A DNA stretch of 64,000 nt, from assembly GCF_029962605.1 (NCBI RefSeq), contig NZ_CP124750.1, positions 3,906,001-3,970,000 of the forward strand, written 5' to 3'. Positions 30,907 through 40,219 of the stretch are shown one piece after another (the first letter of the stretch is position 1; each line of letters opens with the position of its first letter). The notes beneath the pieces were generated by a model, which ran no database searches, was not told the origin of the DNA, and saw only the letters and a program-made list of their open reading frames with translations. The position numbers were made by a program, and so were the translations under genes. The DNA comes from Serratia sarumanii (GTDB taxonomy: Bacteria > Pseudomonadota > Gammaproteobacteria > Enterobacterales > Enterobacteriaceae).

Positions 30907-33045
30907 TTATTTCGCCTTCAGCACTTTCACCCGATAACGTCCGTCCGCCTGACGATAGGCGCCGTGAATGTCGGTTTCAAAGCCCGGATAATGCGCGCCG
31001 ATTTCGCACAGCATCTGCAGGAACTCCAGCACCGGCCGGCTCTCCTCGGTCAGCATTTCGCCCGGCATCACCAGCGGCACGCCCGGTGGGTATGGGAGGA
31101 TCATATTGGCGTTGACCTTGCCGACCATCTCTTCCAGATAAACCTCTTCCACTTCGCCGTGCAGCTCTTTCTGGAACGCCTGGTATGGGTTCATCACCAT
31201 GGTTGGCAGCACTTCGAACGCGCGGTACATCAGGTCCGGCAGGTTGTGCTGCTCCACCAGGCGGTGAATGTTCTGCGCCAGATCCTGAATGCGCATGTTT
31301 TCATAGAAATCAGGCGCTTCCTGATACAGCGAAGGCAGCATGTTCTTCACCCGCAGGTTCAGATCGAACGAGCGTTTGAAGTCGGTCATCGCGCGCAGCA
31401 GGCTGAGCGCCTTGGTTTTGTCGATGCCGATGCTGAACAGGAACAGCAGGTTGTACGGCCCGGTTTTCTCGACGATGATGCCGCGTTCGTCGAGGTATTT
31501 CGCCACGATGCTGGCCGGGATGCCGAACGGCTGCATCTCGCCTTCCTTGCTCATCCCCGGCGTCAGAATGGTGACCTTGATCGGGTCGAGGTACATGTGT
31601 TCGTTATCGATGTTCTTGAAGCCGTGCCAGGCGCTGTCGGAACGCAGCGGCCAGCATTCCGGCTCATCGATATGCTCCGGCTGCCAGACGTCGAAGAACC
31701 AGCCGTCGGACTCGACTTTCAGGCGTTTGATCTCTTTGCGGAACTTGATCGCGCGCTCGATAGAGCCGTTGATCAGGCGCTTGCCGGCGTTGCCTTTCAT
31801 CATCGCCGCGGCGGTTTCGGTCGACGCCACGATGCCGTAGTGCGGCGAGGTGGTGGTGTGCATCATGTAGGCTTCGTTGAAGGTTTCTTCGTTGATATCG
31901 CCCTTCACGTGAATCATCGAAGCCTGCGAGAAGGCCGCCAGCAGTTTGTGGGTGGACTGGGTTTCATAGATCACCTTGCCCTCCACGCGGCCGCCGCTCA
32001 TGCCGCACTTGCCTTTATAGATCGGGTGGAAGTTGGTGTAAGGCACCCAGGCGGAATCGAAGTGGATAGACTTCACGTCCAGGGTGTTCTTGATAAAGTC
32101 GGTGTTGTACAGCAGGCCGTCATAGGTGGAGTTGGTGATCACCGCGTGTACCGGCCAGGTGGCGTTCGGGGTATCCTTCACACGTTTGGCGATGGTGGCG
32201 CGCTGGAACTCGCTCTGCGGAATGCCGCCGAGGATGCCGTAGGCGTTGCGGGTCGGGCGGAAGTAGATCGGCGTGATGTCACTCATCATCATCAGGTGAG
32301 TCAGCGACTTGTGGCAGTTACGGTCAATCAGCACCGTGCTGCCCGCCGGCGCCGAATACATGCCGACGATCTTGTTGGCGGTGGAGGTGCCGTTGGTGAC
32401 CATGTAGCTGCGTTCGGCGTTGAACACGCGGGAAATGTACTCTTCCGCCTCTTTGTGCGGGCCGGAGTGATCCAGCAGCGATCCCAGTTCGGACACCGAA
32501 ATCGAGATATCCGACTTCATGGTGTTCGGGCCGAAGAAATCGTAGAACAGGCTGCCCACCGGGCTCTTCTGGAACGCGGTGCCGCCCATGTGGCCCGGCG
32601 TACAGAAGGTGTATTTGCCTTCGCGCACGTATTTGAACAGCGCCTTGGTCAACGGCGGCAGGATGGTGTCGATGTACTCGTCGGTGTTCTGTTTGATCTT
32701 GGCGGCGATGTCGGTTGCCGCGCCGAGCGCATATTCGAAGAAGCGCACCTGCATGCGCAGATCGTTCAGGCTGACGTCCAGCGTCGAATAGGTGTTGGCG
32801 AACGCATACAGTGGCATGTATTCGTTCAGCTGGCTGATCTCTTCGCACAGCTCCAGGTTGTATTTGTCCCAGTCGAAGATCACCCCGCACAAGCGGGCGT
32901 TGTTCTCGATCAGTTTCAGCAGGTCTTCGCGATCGTTAGGGTAAACGATGCGGAAATCCAGACTTTCCAGCGCCTGATGCAGTTCACGGATAGGCTCTTC
33001 TTTGAAGTAGACACCCATGTGATTCATGATGGCGATAACGTTCAT
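30907..33045 (-). CDS. cadA: Inducible lysine decarboxylase CadA (LdcI)
   Basis: PLP enzyme that decarboxylates lysine to cadaverine, consuming a proton; in E. coli a ppGpp-inhibited decamer that also assembles with RavA. The 712 residues contain an N-terminal wing domain (MNVIAIMNHMGVYFKEEPIR), the PLP lysine in STHKLLAAFSQ (about residue 367), CTPGHMGGTAF, and the C-terminal ETDIHGAYRQADGRYRVKVL. ATG 33045 is chosen because GGAG lies eight bases before it and the family begins MNVIAI. It is preceded by cadB, 95 bases away. It is a clear paralogue of ldcC at 36992-39136. Confidence 0.96.
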   Translation of the reverse strand: MNVIAIMNHMGVYFKEEPIRELHQALESLDFRIVYPNDREDLLKLIENNARLCGVIFDWDKYNLELCEEISQLNEYMPLYAFANTYSTLDVSLNDLRMQVRFFEYALGAATDIAAKIKQNTDEYIDTILPPLTKALFKYVREGKYTFCTPGHMGGTAFQKSPVGSLFYDFFGPNTMKSDISISVSELGSLLDHSGPHKEAEEYISRVFNAERSYMVTNGTSTANKIVGMYSAPAGSTVLIDRNCHKSLTHLMMMSDITPIYFRPTRNAYGILGGIPQSEFQRATIAKRVKDTPNATWPVHAVITNSTYDGLLYNTDFIKNTLDVKSIHFDSAWVPYTNFHPIYKGKCGMSGGRVEGKVIYETQSTHKLLAAFSQASMIHVKGDINEETFNEAYMMHTTTSPHYGIVASTETAAAMMKGNAGKRLINGSIERAIKFRKEIKRLKVESDGWFFDVWQPEHIDEPECWPLRSDSAWHGFKNIDNEHMYLDPIKVTILTPGMSKEGEMQPFGIPASIVAKYLDERGIIVEKTGPYNLLFLFSIGIDKTKALSLLRAMTDFKRSFDLNLRVKNMLPSLYQEAPDFYENMRIQDLAQNIHRLVEQHNLPDLMYRAFEVLPTMVMNPYQAFQKELHGEVEEVYLEEMVGKVNANMILPYPPGVPLVMPGEMLTEESRPVLEFLQMLCEIGAHYPGFETDIHGAYRQADGRYRVKVLKAK

Positions 33046-33067
33046 ATGCATTTCTCCTGGCAAAGCA

Positions 33068-33110
33068 AGCCCCTTCCCGTCGCGGCTGACAGGTCGGAAA
33101 GAAAGGGGCT
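33068..33110 (-). other. Hairpin in the cadB-cadA gap
   Basis: AGCCCCTT (33068-33075) pairs with AAGGGGCT (33103-33110) around a 27-base loop. It ends some 10-15 bases before the cadA ribosome site and has no T-run, so it is more likely a stability or differential-expression element than a terminator. Confidence 0.45.
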
Positions 33111-33140
33111 GGGTAAATTCAGTCGGTCAGCGGACGCGAA

Positions 33141-34484
33141 TCAGTGCGCTTTGGCCGTGGTGTTTTCATCGACCGCCGCGGCGTTGGCAGCCTGGCGGGT
33201 ATTCATTTTCCGGGCGTAGAACATCAGGATAATCAGGCTGATGATAAAGGTGCCGGACAGTTCGAATGAGTTGGCGCCCATCAGCGCGATGAAGCAGAAA
33301 CCGCAGCCGCACACCGAAGCGATCAGGCTCAGCAGGTTGCGCACGTTGACCCCTTCGAAGCGGATCAGGTCTACGCAGGAGTAGAAGTAAGGCAGCATGG
33401 TCAGCAGCACCGCGATGCCGGTCAGTTCGCCGAACAGGTCGGACGCTTTGCCGCCGGCGGAGCTCATCAGTGTGATCAGCACCATCAGCGCGGTCATTTT
33501 GCAGCCGGCCAGCAGCAGGCCTTTCTTCGGAATGCCGTTTTTATCCAGCTCGCCGTACACTTTCGGGAAGTTGCCGTCGTTGGCGGCGCGTACCCCGGCC
33601 TGGCCGACCAGCATCATCCACGAACCGAGCGACGTCAGGCAGGCGAAGGCAGTGAAGGCGGAAACCATCGGTGCGGCCCAGTTGCCCATAATCGCCGAGG
33701 CGCTGATGGCGAACGGCGCGCCGCTGGCGGCCATTTCAGACGCCGGGAACATACCGCTGATCACCTGAGTGGCGGCGATGTAGATAATGCCCGCCAGGCC
33801 GGTGCCGAGCATGGTCGCCAGCGGCACGGTGCGTTTCGGGTTTTTCACCATGCCGGTGCTGACCGCTGCGGATTCCACACCGATAAATGCCCACAGGCAC
33901 AGCAGGATACTTTTAATCACCGCATGGCTGTCGGTGGTACCGGAGGTATTCCAGTTAGCCTGGTAGGTGGCGACGTCAAACCAGTGCCAGCCGAGGGTGG
34001 CAGTCACGATCACCGGGATCAGCACCAGCACCAGGCCCAGGGTGGTCAAACGGCTGACCCAGGTTCCGCCCAGCATGTTGACGAAGGTGAAGATCCACAC
34101 GATGGCGATACAGGCGATGCCGGCAGGTACCGGGTTGTTCAGCGCCGGGAAGAAGGTGGAGAGATAAGAAACGGCGGTAATGCCGATGGCCAGGTTACCG
34201 ATCCAGTTGGCATGGTAATAAAGCACGCCGGTCTGGAAACCGAAGGCCGGGGAAATTTCACCCGCATAAGCGATAGGGCCGCCCTGCTGCGGGTTTTTGG
34301 TGGCGAGGCGGGCATACACATAGGCCAGCGACATCGCCCCGATAATCGAGATCACCCATCCCCAAATGGCGATAGATCCGAGACTCGCCAGGTTGGCGGG
34401 CAATAAGGCAATCCCGCTCCCCATCATATTACCGGCGACGACGCCGGTGCAGGCAATAAGCCCTATTTTCTTGGGTGAAGCCAT
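33141..34484 (-). CDS. cadB: Lysine:cadaverine antiporter CadB
   Basis: APC-family inner-membrane exchanger that brings in lysine and exports cadaverine. The 447 residues have about 12 transmembrane helices. The family start MASPKKIGLIACTGVVAGNM is followed by MGSGIALLPANLASLG, and GVESAAVSTGMVKNPKRTVP is typical of amino acid antiporters of this group. The start at 34484 has AGGAGAAA upstream; 13 further in-frame codons upstream are rejected. First gene of the cadBA(-dtpC) unit, presumably activated by CadC from the AT-rich region at 34485-34853. Confidence 0.96.
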   Translation of the reverse strand: MASPKKIGLIACTGVVAGNMMGSGIALLPANLASLGSIAIWGWVISIIGAMSLAYVYARLATKNPQQGGPIAYAGEISPAFGFQTGVLYYHANWIGNLAIGITAVSYLSTFFPALNNPVPAGIACIAIVWIFTFVNMLGGTWVSRLTTLGLVLVLIPVIVTATLGWHWFDVATYQANWNTSGTTDSHAVIKSILLCLWAFIGVESAAVSTGMVKNPKRTVPLATMLGTGLAGIIYIAATQVISGMFPASEMAASGAPFAISASAIMGNWAAPMVSAFTAFACLTSLGSWMMLVGQAGVRAANDGNFPKVYGELDKNGIPKKGLLLAGCKMTALMVLITLMSSAGGKASDLFGELTGIAVLLTMLPYFYSCVDLIRFEGVNVRNLLSLIASVCGCGFCFIALMGANSFELSGTFIISLIILMFYARKMNTRQAANAAAVDENTTAKAH

Positions 34485-34853
34485 GGTCAGTTTCTCCTGA
34501 TTTACGTTTCTTATAAGCCACACCCATAAATGAAAGATTTTAATGAGCCGGCTTGATAGTCAGGATGCTAACCATCGGGGGGAATAAAGTCCTAAAGATA
34601 AAGTGAGTTTACGCTCATGATCATACAAATGATAACCTGAGGTTTTTCATTAACACATCAAGATAAAAAGGTAAGCTAAAGAAAAGATAAACATCATTTA
34701 AAAACAGCAAAATAGCGAGGTTAATCACGCATAACAAACGGCAAAAAAAGAGCAATATTGCGCAGAAAAATAATACATTCATGCAACATGACTTCACCAA
34801 TAAATAACGCCGCCATGATCCCCGGAGAATAATGGCGGCGTGATAGCGGTTAA
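34485..34853 (-). promoter_or_regulatory. cadBA control region
   Basis: 369 bases without a gene. Bases about 34600-34800 are strikingly A/T-rich for this genome, with A-tracts on the plus strand, the composition expected for CadC and H-NS binding upstream of cadBA. A weak promoter candidate on the minus strand is CTGACT (34563-34558) and TAAAAT (34542-34537), with a short 15-base spacer. I could not locate the CadC sites with confidence. Confidence 0.6.
34808..34840 (-). terminator. Probable terminator after cadC
   Basis: CGCCGCCAT (34808-34816) pairs with ATGGCGGCG (34832-34840); the minus strand continues TTATTTATTGG. A weak T-run, but placed 14 bases after the cadC stop. Confidence 0.55.
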
Positions 34854-36407
34854 TTATTGGCGCTGATAGTTATTTAAATAAGGCACCACGTTGGTCAATG
34901 ACGTCTGGAATACGCCATTGGTGATCCAATGCAAAGTGTCCTCGCCGGGGCGAAGATTGAATGCGGTAATATAAGAATCCGCCGCCAAATGGTTCTGCCC
35001 CTGCATTTCATACACTTTCCCCAGCAACACATAATTCAGCCACGACATTTGCAATTCAATCCCCAGATCGATCGCCCGGTGCGCCTCGTCAATGCGCCCC
35101 TGCGTCAATGCATCTACCGCCAGAACTTGCTGCATGATTGGCGTGTTTTTCAGTTCGGGGATGGTCGCCAAATGACTGATATCGGCGCGCAGTTGCGCCA
35201 AGGCCTGGCTGTCGAACGGTTGATAAGAATTGCGCAGCAGATCCACCAGCGCTTTTTCCGCCAGCAGGTAGTGGAAATCCGGCGCGCTTTTAATCAACTC
35301 GCTCAGCTGGGCGCTGGCGCGGGTCAACGAATCGGCGTCGCCGTGGATCAGCAACTGATGCGCCTGGTAGAAGCGCTGCAGCAGCGGCCCGTTGTCGGGC
35401 AGCAGCTGCGCCAGACGCTGCTCCAGCTGTGGCGGCCAGGGCTGCTTCAGCGCTGCGGACAGGCTGGAGAGGAAGTCGGTCTGGATCTTCAGCTGGTTAT
35501 CGGCGGTAATGAAGTAACGCTTGTCCAGCATGACTGAGCTGTCGGCGTTATCCACCAGCCGCACGGACAGGAAACACTGCTGGGCGCGGTAGTGGCGCTG
35601 ATTGACGAACTCGATATACAGCGACTTGCCCGAGTTGCTGGGGCCGGAATAGTTGTAGTTGGTCTGGTCGTGCACCAGGAAGGTCGAGTAGGTGTTCAGC
35701 GAATCGGTGATCAGCTCGCTGACGCCAACCACATAGGAGAGCTGCGGCATCCAGTTGCTGCAGCTCTCGCCGCCCTGGATGCGAATATCGATATCGCGCG
35801 GGTTGAGCAGCACCGGCATGGTCGATACCGGCACGCGCTGCGACAGCGTGGCGATGCCGACAAACGCCACGCAGACGCTGAGCGCCGCCAGAAACGCCAG
35901 CCACACCCAGAAGGTCGAGCGGCGATAAAAGCGCGGCTTCTTTTCGCCGGGCGCGGCAACCGGCGCGCTTGCCCGGCGCGGCGGCACATACGGCGTCTCG
36001 TCTTCCTCGCTGCCGTCTTCCGGTTCATGCATGATCACCGCGATCTGCGGCGCCGGTGCGGGAGCGGGTTGCGTCTCCCCCTCTTCACACCAGATCACCG
36101 ACGTCGCCAGCTTATATCCGCGCTTGGGCACGGTGATAATGTATTCCGGGCTGTCGCTGTCGCCGTCTTTCAGGTATTTGCGCAGCTCCGAAATACATTG
36201 GGTCACCACGTGGTTGGTGACGATATTGCGCTTCCAGACGTTGTCGATCAGCTCGTCGCGGCTCAGCACCACGTCCGGATGGCGGGCGAAATAGCACAGC
36301 ATGTCGATCAGGCGCGGTTCCAGCGTTTTTAGGCGTCCGTCGCGGCTGATGGTGTTGTCGGCAGGGGTAACCAGCCACTCCCCGACGCGAAAAGCAGGCT
36401 CTTGCAT
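34854..36407 (-). CDS. cadC: CadC, membrane-integrated pH and lysine-responsive transcriptional activator
   Basis: ToxR-like one-component regulator of cadBA. The 517 residues consist of three parts. The first is an N-terminal winged-helix DNA-binding domain (about 5-105), with LEPRLIDMLCYF, LSRDELIDNVWKR and the wing TVPKRGYKL. The second is a Pro/Glu-rich linker. The third is one transmembrane helix at about 166-188 followed by a periplasmic domain. Cys216 and Cys278 correspond to the redox- and pH-sensitive pair of E. coli CadC. Lysine signalling in E. coli runs through the permease LysP, not in this window. The C-terminal part keeps the conserved LGKVYEMQGQNHLAADSY. The ribosome site is weak. 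Confidence 0.95.
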   Translation of the reverse strand: MQEPAFRVGEWLVTPADNTISRDGRLKTLEPRLIDMLCYFARHPDVVLSRDELIDNVWKRNIVTNHVVTQCISELRKYLKDGDSDSPEYIITVPKRGYKLATSVIWCEEGETQPAPAPAPQIAVIMHEPEDGSEEDETPYVPPRRASAPVAAPGEKKPRFYRRSTFWVWLAFLAALSVCVAFVGIATLSQRVPVSTMPVLLNPRDIDIRIQGGESCSNWMPQLSYVVGVSELITDSLNTYSTFLVHDQTNYNYSGPSNSGKSLYIEFVNQRHYRAQQCFLSVRLVDNADSSVMLDKRYFITADNQLKIQTDFLSSLSAALKQPWPPQLEQRLAQLLPDNGPLLQRFYQAHQLLIHGDADSLTRASAQLSELIKSAPDFHYLLAEKALVDLLRNSYQPFDSQALAQLRADISHLATIPELKNTPIMQQVLAVDALTQGRIDEAHRAIDLGIELQMSWLNYVLLGKVYEMQGQNHLAADSYITAFNLRPGEDTLHWITNGVFQTSLTNVVPYLNNYQRQ

Positions 36408-36459
36408 GGCGGAAATAACTCTGTAGGCATGTAGGGCAAGGGCGCGATCATAGCATAAC

Positions 36460-36487
36460 CGCCCCCGGCTGTGGCCGCCGGGAGGCG
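36460..36487 (-). other. Hairpin after yaeR
   Basis: CGCCCCCGGC pairs with GCCGGGAGGCG with one imperfection, directly after the yaeR stop. No clear T-run follows on the minus strand; possibly a Rho-assisted or weak terminator before cadC. Confidence 0.4.
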
Positions 36488-36496
36488 ATTAAGCCG

Positions 36497-36886
36497 TTAA
36501 CTCTCGTATAATTCTAACGGTAAACCATCGGGATCGCTGAAAAAGGTAAAGCGGGATTGGGTGTAAGGATCGACGCGTACCGGTTCGCAGGCGACGCCGG
36601 CCGCCTGCAGATGGGCGATGGCCTGGTCAATGTCGTCAACGCTGAACGCCAAATGGCGCAGGCCGCAGGCCTCCGGGCGGCTGACGCGAGCCGGCGGCGA
36701 AGGGAAAGAAAACAGCTCGATGGCGTATTGCCCGTTGAGCGCCAGATCCGCTTTCCAGGAGCCGCGCTCCTCGCGGTAGACTTCGCTCAGCAGGGTGAAT
36801 CCGAGAATGTCGCAGTAAAAACGCTTGCTGGCGGCGTAATCCGCGCCAATGATCGCGATATGGTGTACCTGACGTAACGCCAGCAT
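36497..36886 (-). CDS. yaeR: VOC-family (glyoxalase-like) metalloprotein YaeR
   Basis: 129-residue protein of the vicinal-oxygen-chelate superfamily, with two beta-alpha-beta3 modules. Candidate metal ligands are His in LRQVHHIAIIG, His in GLRHLAFSVDD and the Glu of DPDGLPLELYES. The reaction and substrate are unknown; glyoxalase I activity is not implied. The start at 36886 follows AGGAGAGG; the frame is open 25 codons upstream without family support. It lies 105 bases after ldcC, its neighbour also in E. coli. Confidence 0.94.
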   Translation of the reverse strand: MLALRQVHHIAIIGADYAASKRFYCDILGFTLLSEVYREERGSWKADLALNGQYAIELFSFPSPPARVSRPEACGLRHLAFSVDDIDQAIAHLQAAGVACEPVRVDPYTQSRFTFFSDPDGLPLELYES

Positions 36887-36951
36887 GGCGGCCTCTCCTG
36901 TTCGGTCTGATGAGGCAAGGTATCCGGCGGCGGCGGTGCCGTCAATGAGAA

Positions 36952-36982
36952 CGCCCGGCATATCTTTCCAAACTGCCGGGCG
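36952..36982 (-). other. Hairpin between ldcC and yaeR
   Basis: CGCCCGGCA (36952-36960) pairs with TGCCGGGCG (36974-36982), nine pairs, just after the ldcC stop. No T-run, so termination would be partial at best. Confidence 0.45.
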
Positions 36983-36991
36983 TGTTATGCA

Positions 36992-39136
36992 TTATGGCTG
37001 TGGGGCTTTCAACACCTTCACCAGATAGCGCCCGTCCTCCGTCAGTCTGGCGCCGTGGATGTCGGTTTCAAAACCGGGGTAACGTTCGCCGATCGAGCAC
37101 AACATCAGCAGAAAATCGAGTACCGCCCGGCTCTCTTCGGTGATCATTTCCCCCGGCATCACCAGCGGCACGCCCGGCGGATACGGCAGGATCATATTGG
37201 CCGCCACCTTGCCAACCAGCTGATCCAGCTCACAGGTTTCCACGTTGCCCCGCACCTGCTCCTGGAACATCTGGTGCGGCGTCAGCTTCATTTCCGGCAG
37301 CACGTCGAACGCCCGCTGCATCAGGCGCGGCAGATCGTGCTGGCAGATCAGGCGATGAATGCCGGCGGCCAGATCCTGAATGCGCATGTTGCGATAGAAA
37401 TCCGGATCCTCGGCGTACAGATCCGGCAGCATGTTCTTCACCCGCAGGTTGAGATCGTAGGCGCGCTTGAAGTCGGTCAGGCCGCGCAGCAGGCTCATCG
37501 CCTTGGTTTTGTCGATGCCGATGCTGAACAGGAACAGCAGGTTGTACGGCCCGGTCTTCTCCACCACGATGCCGCGCTCGTCGAGGTACTTCGCCACCAG
37601 CGCCGCCGGGATCCCCTCCTCCTCGAGCGCACCCAGCTCGTTCATGCCCGGCGTCAGGATCGTCACCTTGATCGGATCGAGGTACATGTGATCGCGATCG
37701 GTCTGGCCGAAGCCGTGCCAGTTGTCGTCCGGATCCAATGGCCAGCATTGCGCTTCATCGATCTCTTCCGGCTGCCAAATGTCGAAGAACCAACTGTCGC
37801 TCTCCTCGCGCAGCCGCTGCACTTCACGGCGAAAATGCAGCGCGCGCTCCACCGAGCGGTTGATCAAGCGGCGCCCCGGGTTGCCGCGCAGCATGGCGGC
37901 CGCGGTCTCCATCGACGCCACGATGCCGTAGTGCGGCGAGGTGGTGGTGTGCATCATGTAGGCTTCGTTGAAGGTGCTCTCGTCGTAGTCGCCTTTGATA
38001 TGAATCATCGAGGCCTGCGAGAAGGCCGCCAGCAGCTTGTGCGTCGACTGGGTCTCGTAGAAAACCTTACCGGGCACCCGCTCGCCGCTCATGCCGCTCT
38101 TGCCGTCGTAAATCGGATGGAAGTTGGTGTAAGGCACCCAGGCGGAGTCAAAGTGGATCGATGGCACCTCCAGCGTCTGCTTGATGTAGTCGGTGTTGTA
38201 CAGCAGGCCGTCATAGGTGGAATTGGTGATCACCGCATGCACCGGCCAGGTGGCGTTCTCGGTCTCCTGCACCCGGGCGGCGATGCTTTCGCGGGTGAAC
38301 TCGCGCTGCGGAATGCCGCCGAGGATGCCGTAGGCGTTGCGCAGCGGGCGCAGATAGATCGGCACGATATCGCTCATCATCAGCAGGTGGCACAGCGATT
38401 TGTGGCAGTTGCGGTCGATCAGCACGGTGCTGCCGGCCGGTGCCGAATACATGCCGACGATCTTGTTGGCGGTGGAGGTGCCGTTGGTGACCAGATAGCT
38501 CTGCTCGGCGTTAAAGGTGCGCGCGATATACTCTTCGGCCTCCAGGTGCGGCCCGGTGTGATCCAGCAGCGAACCGAGCTCGGTAACCGAAATCGAGATG
38601 TCGGCCTTCAGGGTATTGGCGCCGAAAAAGTCATAGAACAGGCAGCCCACCGGGCTTTTTTGAAACGCGGTGCCGGCCATGTGGCCCGGCGTGCAGAAGG
38701 TGTACTTCCCTTCGCGCACATAGTTGAACAGCGCCTTGGTCAGCGGCGGCGTAATGGTATCGATGTATTCCGCGGTGTACTGCTGGATGCGCTGCGCGAT
38801 ATCGTCCGCCGCATTCAGGCCATACTCGAAGAAATAGAGCACCATGCGCATTTCATGCAGGCTGACGTCGAAGGTGGAATGGGTATTGATAAAGGCGTAC
38901 AGCGGCAGGTATTCATTCAGCTCGTTGATTTCGCTGCACAGCTCCAGGCTGTAGTCGTCCCAGTCGAAGATCACCCCGCAAATGCGGGCATTGGCTTCGA
39001 TCAGCTTCAGCAGATCACCGCTGTTTTTGGGGTACACCAGCTGGAATCCCATGGCGGCCAGCGCCGCGTGGAGCTCGCGGATCGGCTCATCTTTGTAGTA
39101 GACGCCCGTCGGGCCCATGATGGCGATGATATTCAT
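36992..39136 (-). CDS. ldcC: Constitutive lysine decarboxylase LdcC
   Basis: PLP-dependent lysine decarboxylase, 714 residues (E. coli 713). It shares with CadA the N-terminal wing, CTPGHMAGTAFQKSPVG, the PLP lysine in STHKLLAAFSQ and the ETDIHG motif near the end. It differs from CadA at many positions in the first 150 residues and at the C-terminus (VKVLKAPQP), and reads as LdcC there. The start at 39136 has AGGAGCTGCCG upstream. It lies directly downstream of accA, as in E. coli, but the accA terminator intervenes, so it should have its own promoter in 39137-39200. Confidence 0.95.
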   Translation of the reverse strand: MNIIAIMGPTGVYYKDEPIRELHAALAAMGFQLVYPKNSGDLLKLIEANARICGVIFDWDDYSLELCSEINELNEYLPLYAFINTHSTFDVSLHEMRMVLYFFEYGLNAADDIAQRIQQYTAEYIDTITPPLTKALFNYVREGKYTFCTPGHMAGTAFQKSPVGCLFYDFFGANTLKADISISVTELGSLLDHTGPHLEAEEYIARTFNAEQSYLVTNGTSTANKIVGMYSAPAGSTVLIDRNCHKSLCHLLMMSDIVPIYLRPLRNAYGILGGIPQREFTRESIAARVQETENATWPVHAVITNSTYDGLLYNTDYIKQTLEVPSIHFDSAWVPYTNFHPIYDGKSGMSGERVPGKVFYETQSTHKLLAAFSQASMIHIKGDYDESTFNEAYMMHTTTSPHYGIVASMETAAAMLRGNPGRRLINRSVERALHFRREVQRLREESDSWFFDIWQPEEIDEAQCWPLDPDDNWHGFGQTDRDHMYLDPIKVTILTPGMNELGALEEEGIPAALVAKYLDERGIVVEKTGPYNLLFLFSIGIDKTKAMSLLRGLTDFKRAYDLNLRVKNMLPDLYAEDPDFYRNMRIQDLAAGIHRLICQHDLPRLMQRAFDVLPEMKLTPHQMFQEQVRGNVETCELDQLVGKVAANMILPYPPGVPLVMPGEMITEESRAVLDFLLMLCSIGERYPGFETDIHGARLTEDGRYLVKVLKAPQP

Positions 39137-39201
39137 CGGCAGCTCCTGTCAGTTAACGGCCAAGTCTCTATAACACCACGAAAATCCGGTGGTGTGTAGC
39201 C

Positions 39202-39226
39202 AAAAAAAAACCGCCCGGAGGCGGTT
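39202..39226 (-). terminator. Intrinsic terminator after accA
   Basis: On the minus strand AACCGCC pairs with GGCGGTT around a four-base loop, followed by nine T. It ends the long lpx-dnaE-accA operon. Confidence 0.9.
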
Positions 39227-39247
39227 TCTTGCAGCGAAGAACAGAAC

Positions 39248-40207
39248 TCAGCAGTAGCCGTAGTTCATCAGACGCTGGTAGCGGCGGTTGAGCAACTCTT
39301 CGTCGTTCAGACCGTCCAGATCTTTCAGATCGGCCAGCAGCTGCGCTTTCAGCGCGGCGGCCATTGCCGGTACGTCGCGGTGCGCGGAACCCAGCGGCTC
39401 CGGGATCACCGAGTCGATCAGCTTCAGCTCTTTCAGACGCGGCGCGGTGATGCCCATCGCTTCTGCGGCCAGCGGCGCCTTATCGGCGCTCTTCCACAGA
39501 ATGGAGGCACAGCCTTCCGGCGAAATCACCGAGTAGGTGCTGTACTGCAGCATATTCACCTTATCGCCCACGCCGATCGCCAGCGCGCCGCCGGAGCCGC
39601 CTTCGCCGATGACGGTGCAGATGACCGGCACGTTCAGGCGCGACATCTCACGCAGGTTGCGCGCGATGGCTTCGGACTGGCCGCGCTCTTCCGCGCCCAC
39701 GCCCGGATAAGCGCCCGGGGTATCGATAAAGGTGATGATCGGCATCTTGAAGCGCGCGGCCATTTCCATCAGGCGCAGCGCCTTGCGGTAGCCTTCCGGC
39801 GCCGGCATGCCGAAGTTGCGGCGGATCTTCTCTTTGGTTTCACGGCCTTTCTGGTGCCCGATGATCATCACCGGGCGGCCATCCAGGCGCGCAATACCGC
39901 CGACGATCGCTTTGTCGTCGGCGTAAGCGCGATCGCCCGCCAACTCTTCGAAGTCGGTAAAGATGTGTTTGATATAATCCAGGGTATAAGGACGGCGCGG
40001 GTGGCGTGCCAATTGGGCAATCTGCCAGGCCCCAAGATCGGCAAAAATCTTGCGCGTCAGCTCAACGCTCTTTTCACGCAGGCGCTGAACCTCTTCGTCC
40101 AGATTAATATCTAATTTTTCGTCTTGACGGCTGACTGCAGTCAGCGAGTCAATTTTCGCTTCCAGCTCTGCAATCGGCTGTTCAAAATCAAGAAAATTCA
40201 GACTCAT
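39248..40207 (-). CDS. accA: Acetyl-CoA carboxylase carboxyltransferase subunit alpha
   Basis: With AccD forms the carboxyltransferase that makes malonyl-CoA, the first step of fatty-acid synthesis. The 319 residues match E. coli AccA. Crotonase-fold signatures are [37 protein letters not shown] and [17 protein letters not shown]. The start at 40207 has AGGAATGCT upstream, only 12 bases after the dnaE stop, so it is the last gene of the operon. Linking accA to dnaE is conserved in enterobacteria. Confidence 0.98.
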   Translation of the reverse strand: MSLNFLDFEQPIAELEAKIDSLTAVSRQDEKLDINLDEEVQRLREKSVELTRKIFADLGAWQIAQLARHPRRPYTLDYIKHIFTDFEELAGDRAYADDKAIVGGIARLDGRPVMIIGHQKGRETKEKIRRNFGMPAPEGYRKALRLMEMAARFKMPIITFIDTPGAYPGVGAEERGQSEAIARNLREMSRLNVPVICTVIGEGGSGGALAIGVGDKVNMLQYSTYSVISPEGCASILWKSADKAPLAAEAMGITAPRLKELKLIDSVIPEPLGSAHRDVPAMAAALKAQLLADLKDLDGLNDEELLNRRYQRLMNYGYC

Positions 40208-40219
40208 AGCATTCCTATT

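Noticed and set aside
30964..33219. 751-codon open frame on the plus strand opposite cadA (and the similar 714-codon one at 37055-39199 opposite ldcC)
   Set aside because: The two resemble each other only because cadA and ldcC are paralogues; composition is that of an antisense shadow and neither has a ribosome site.
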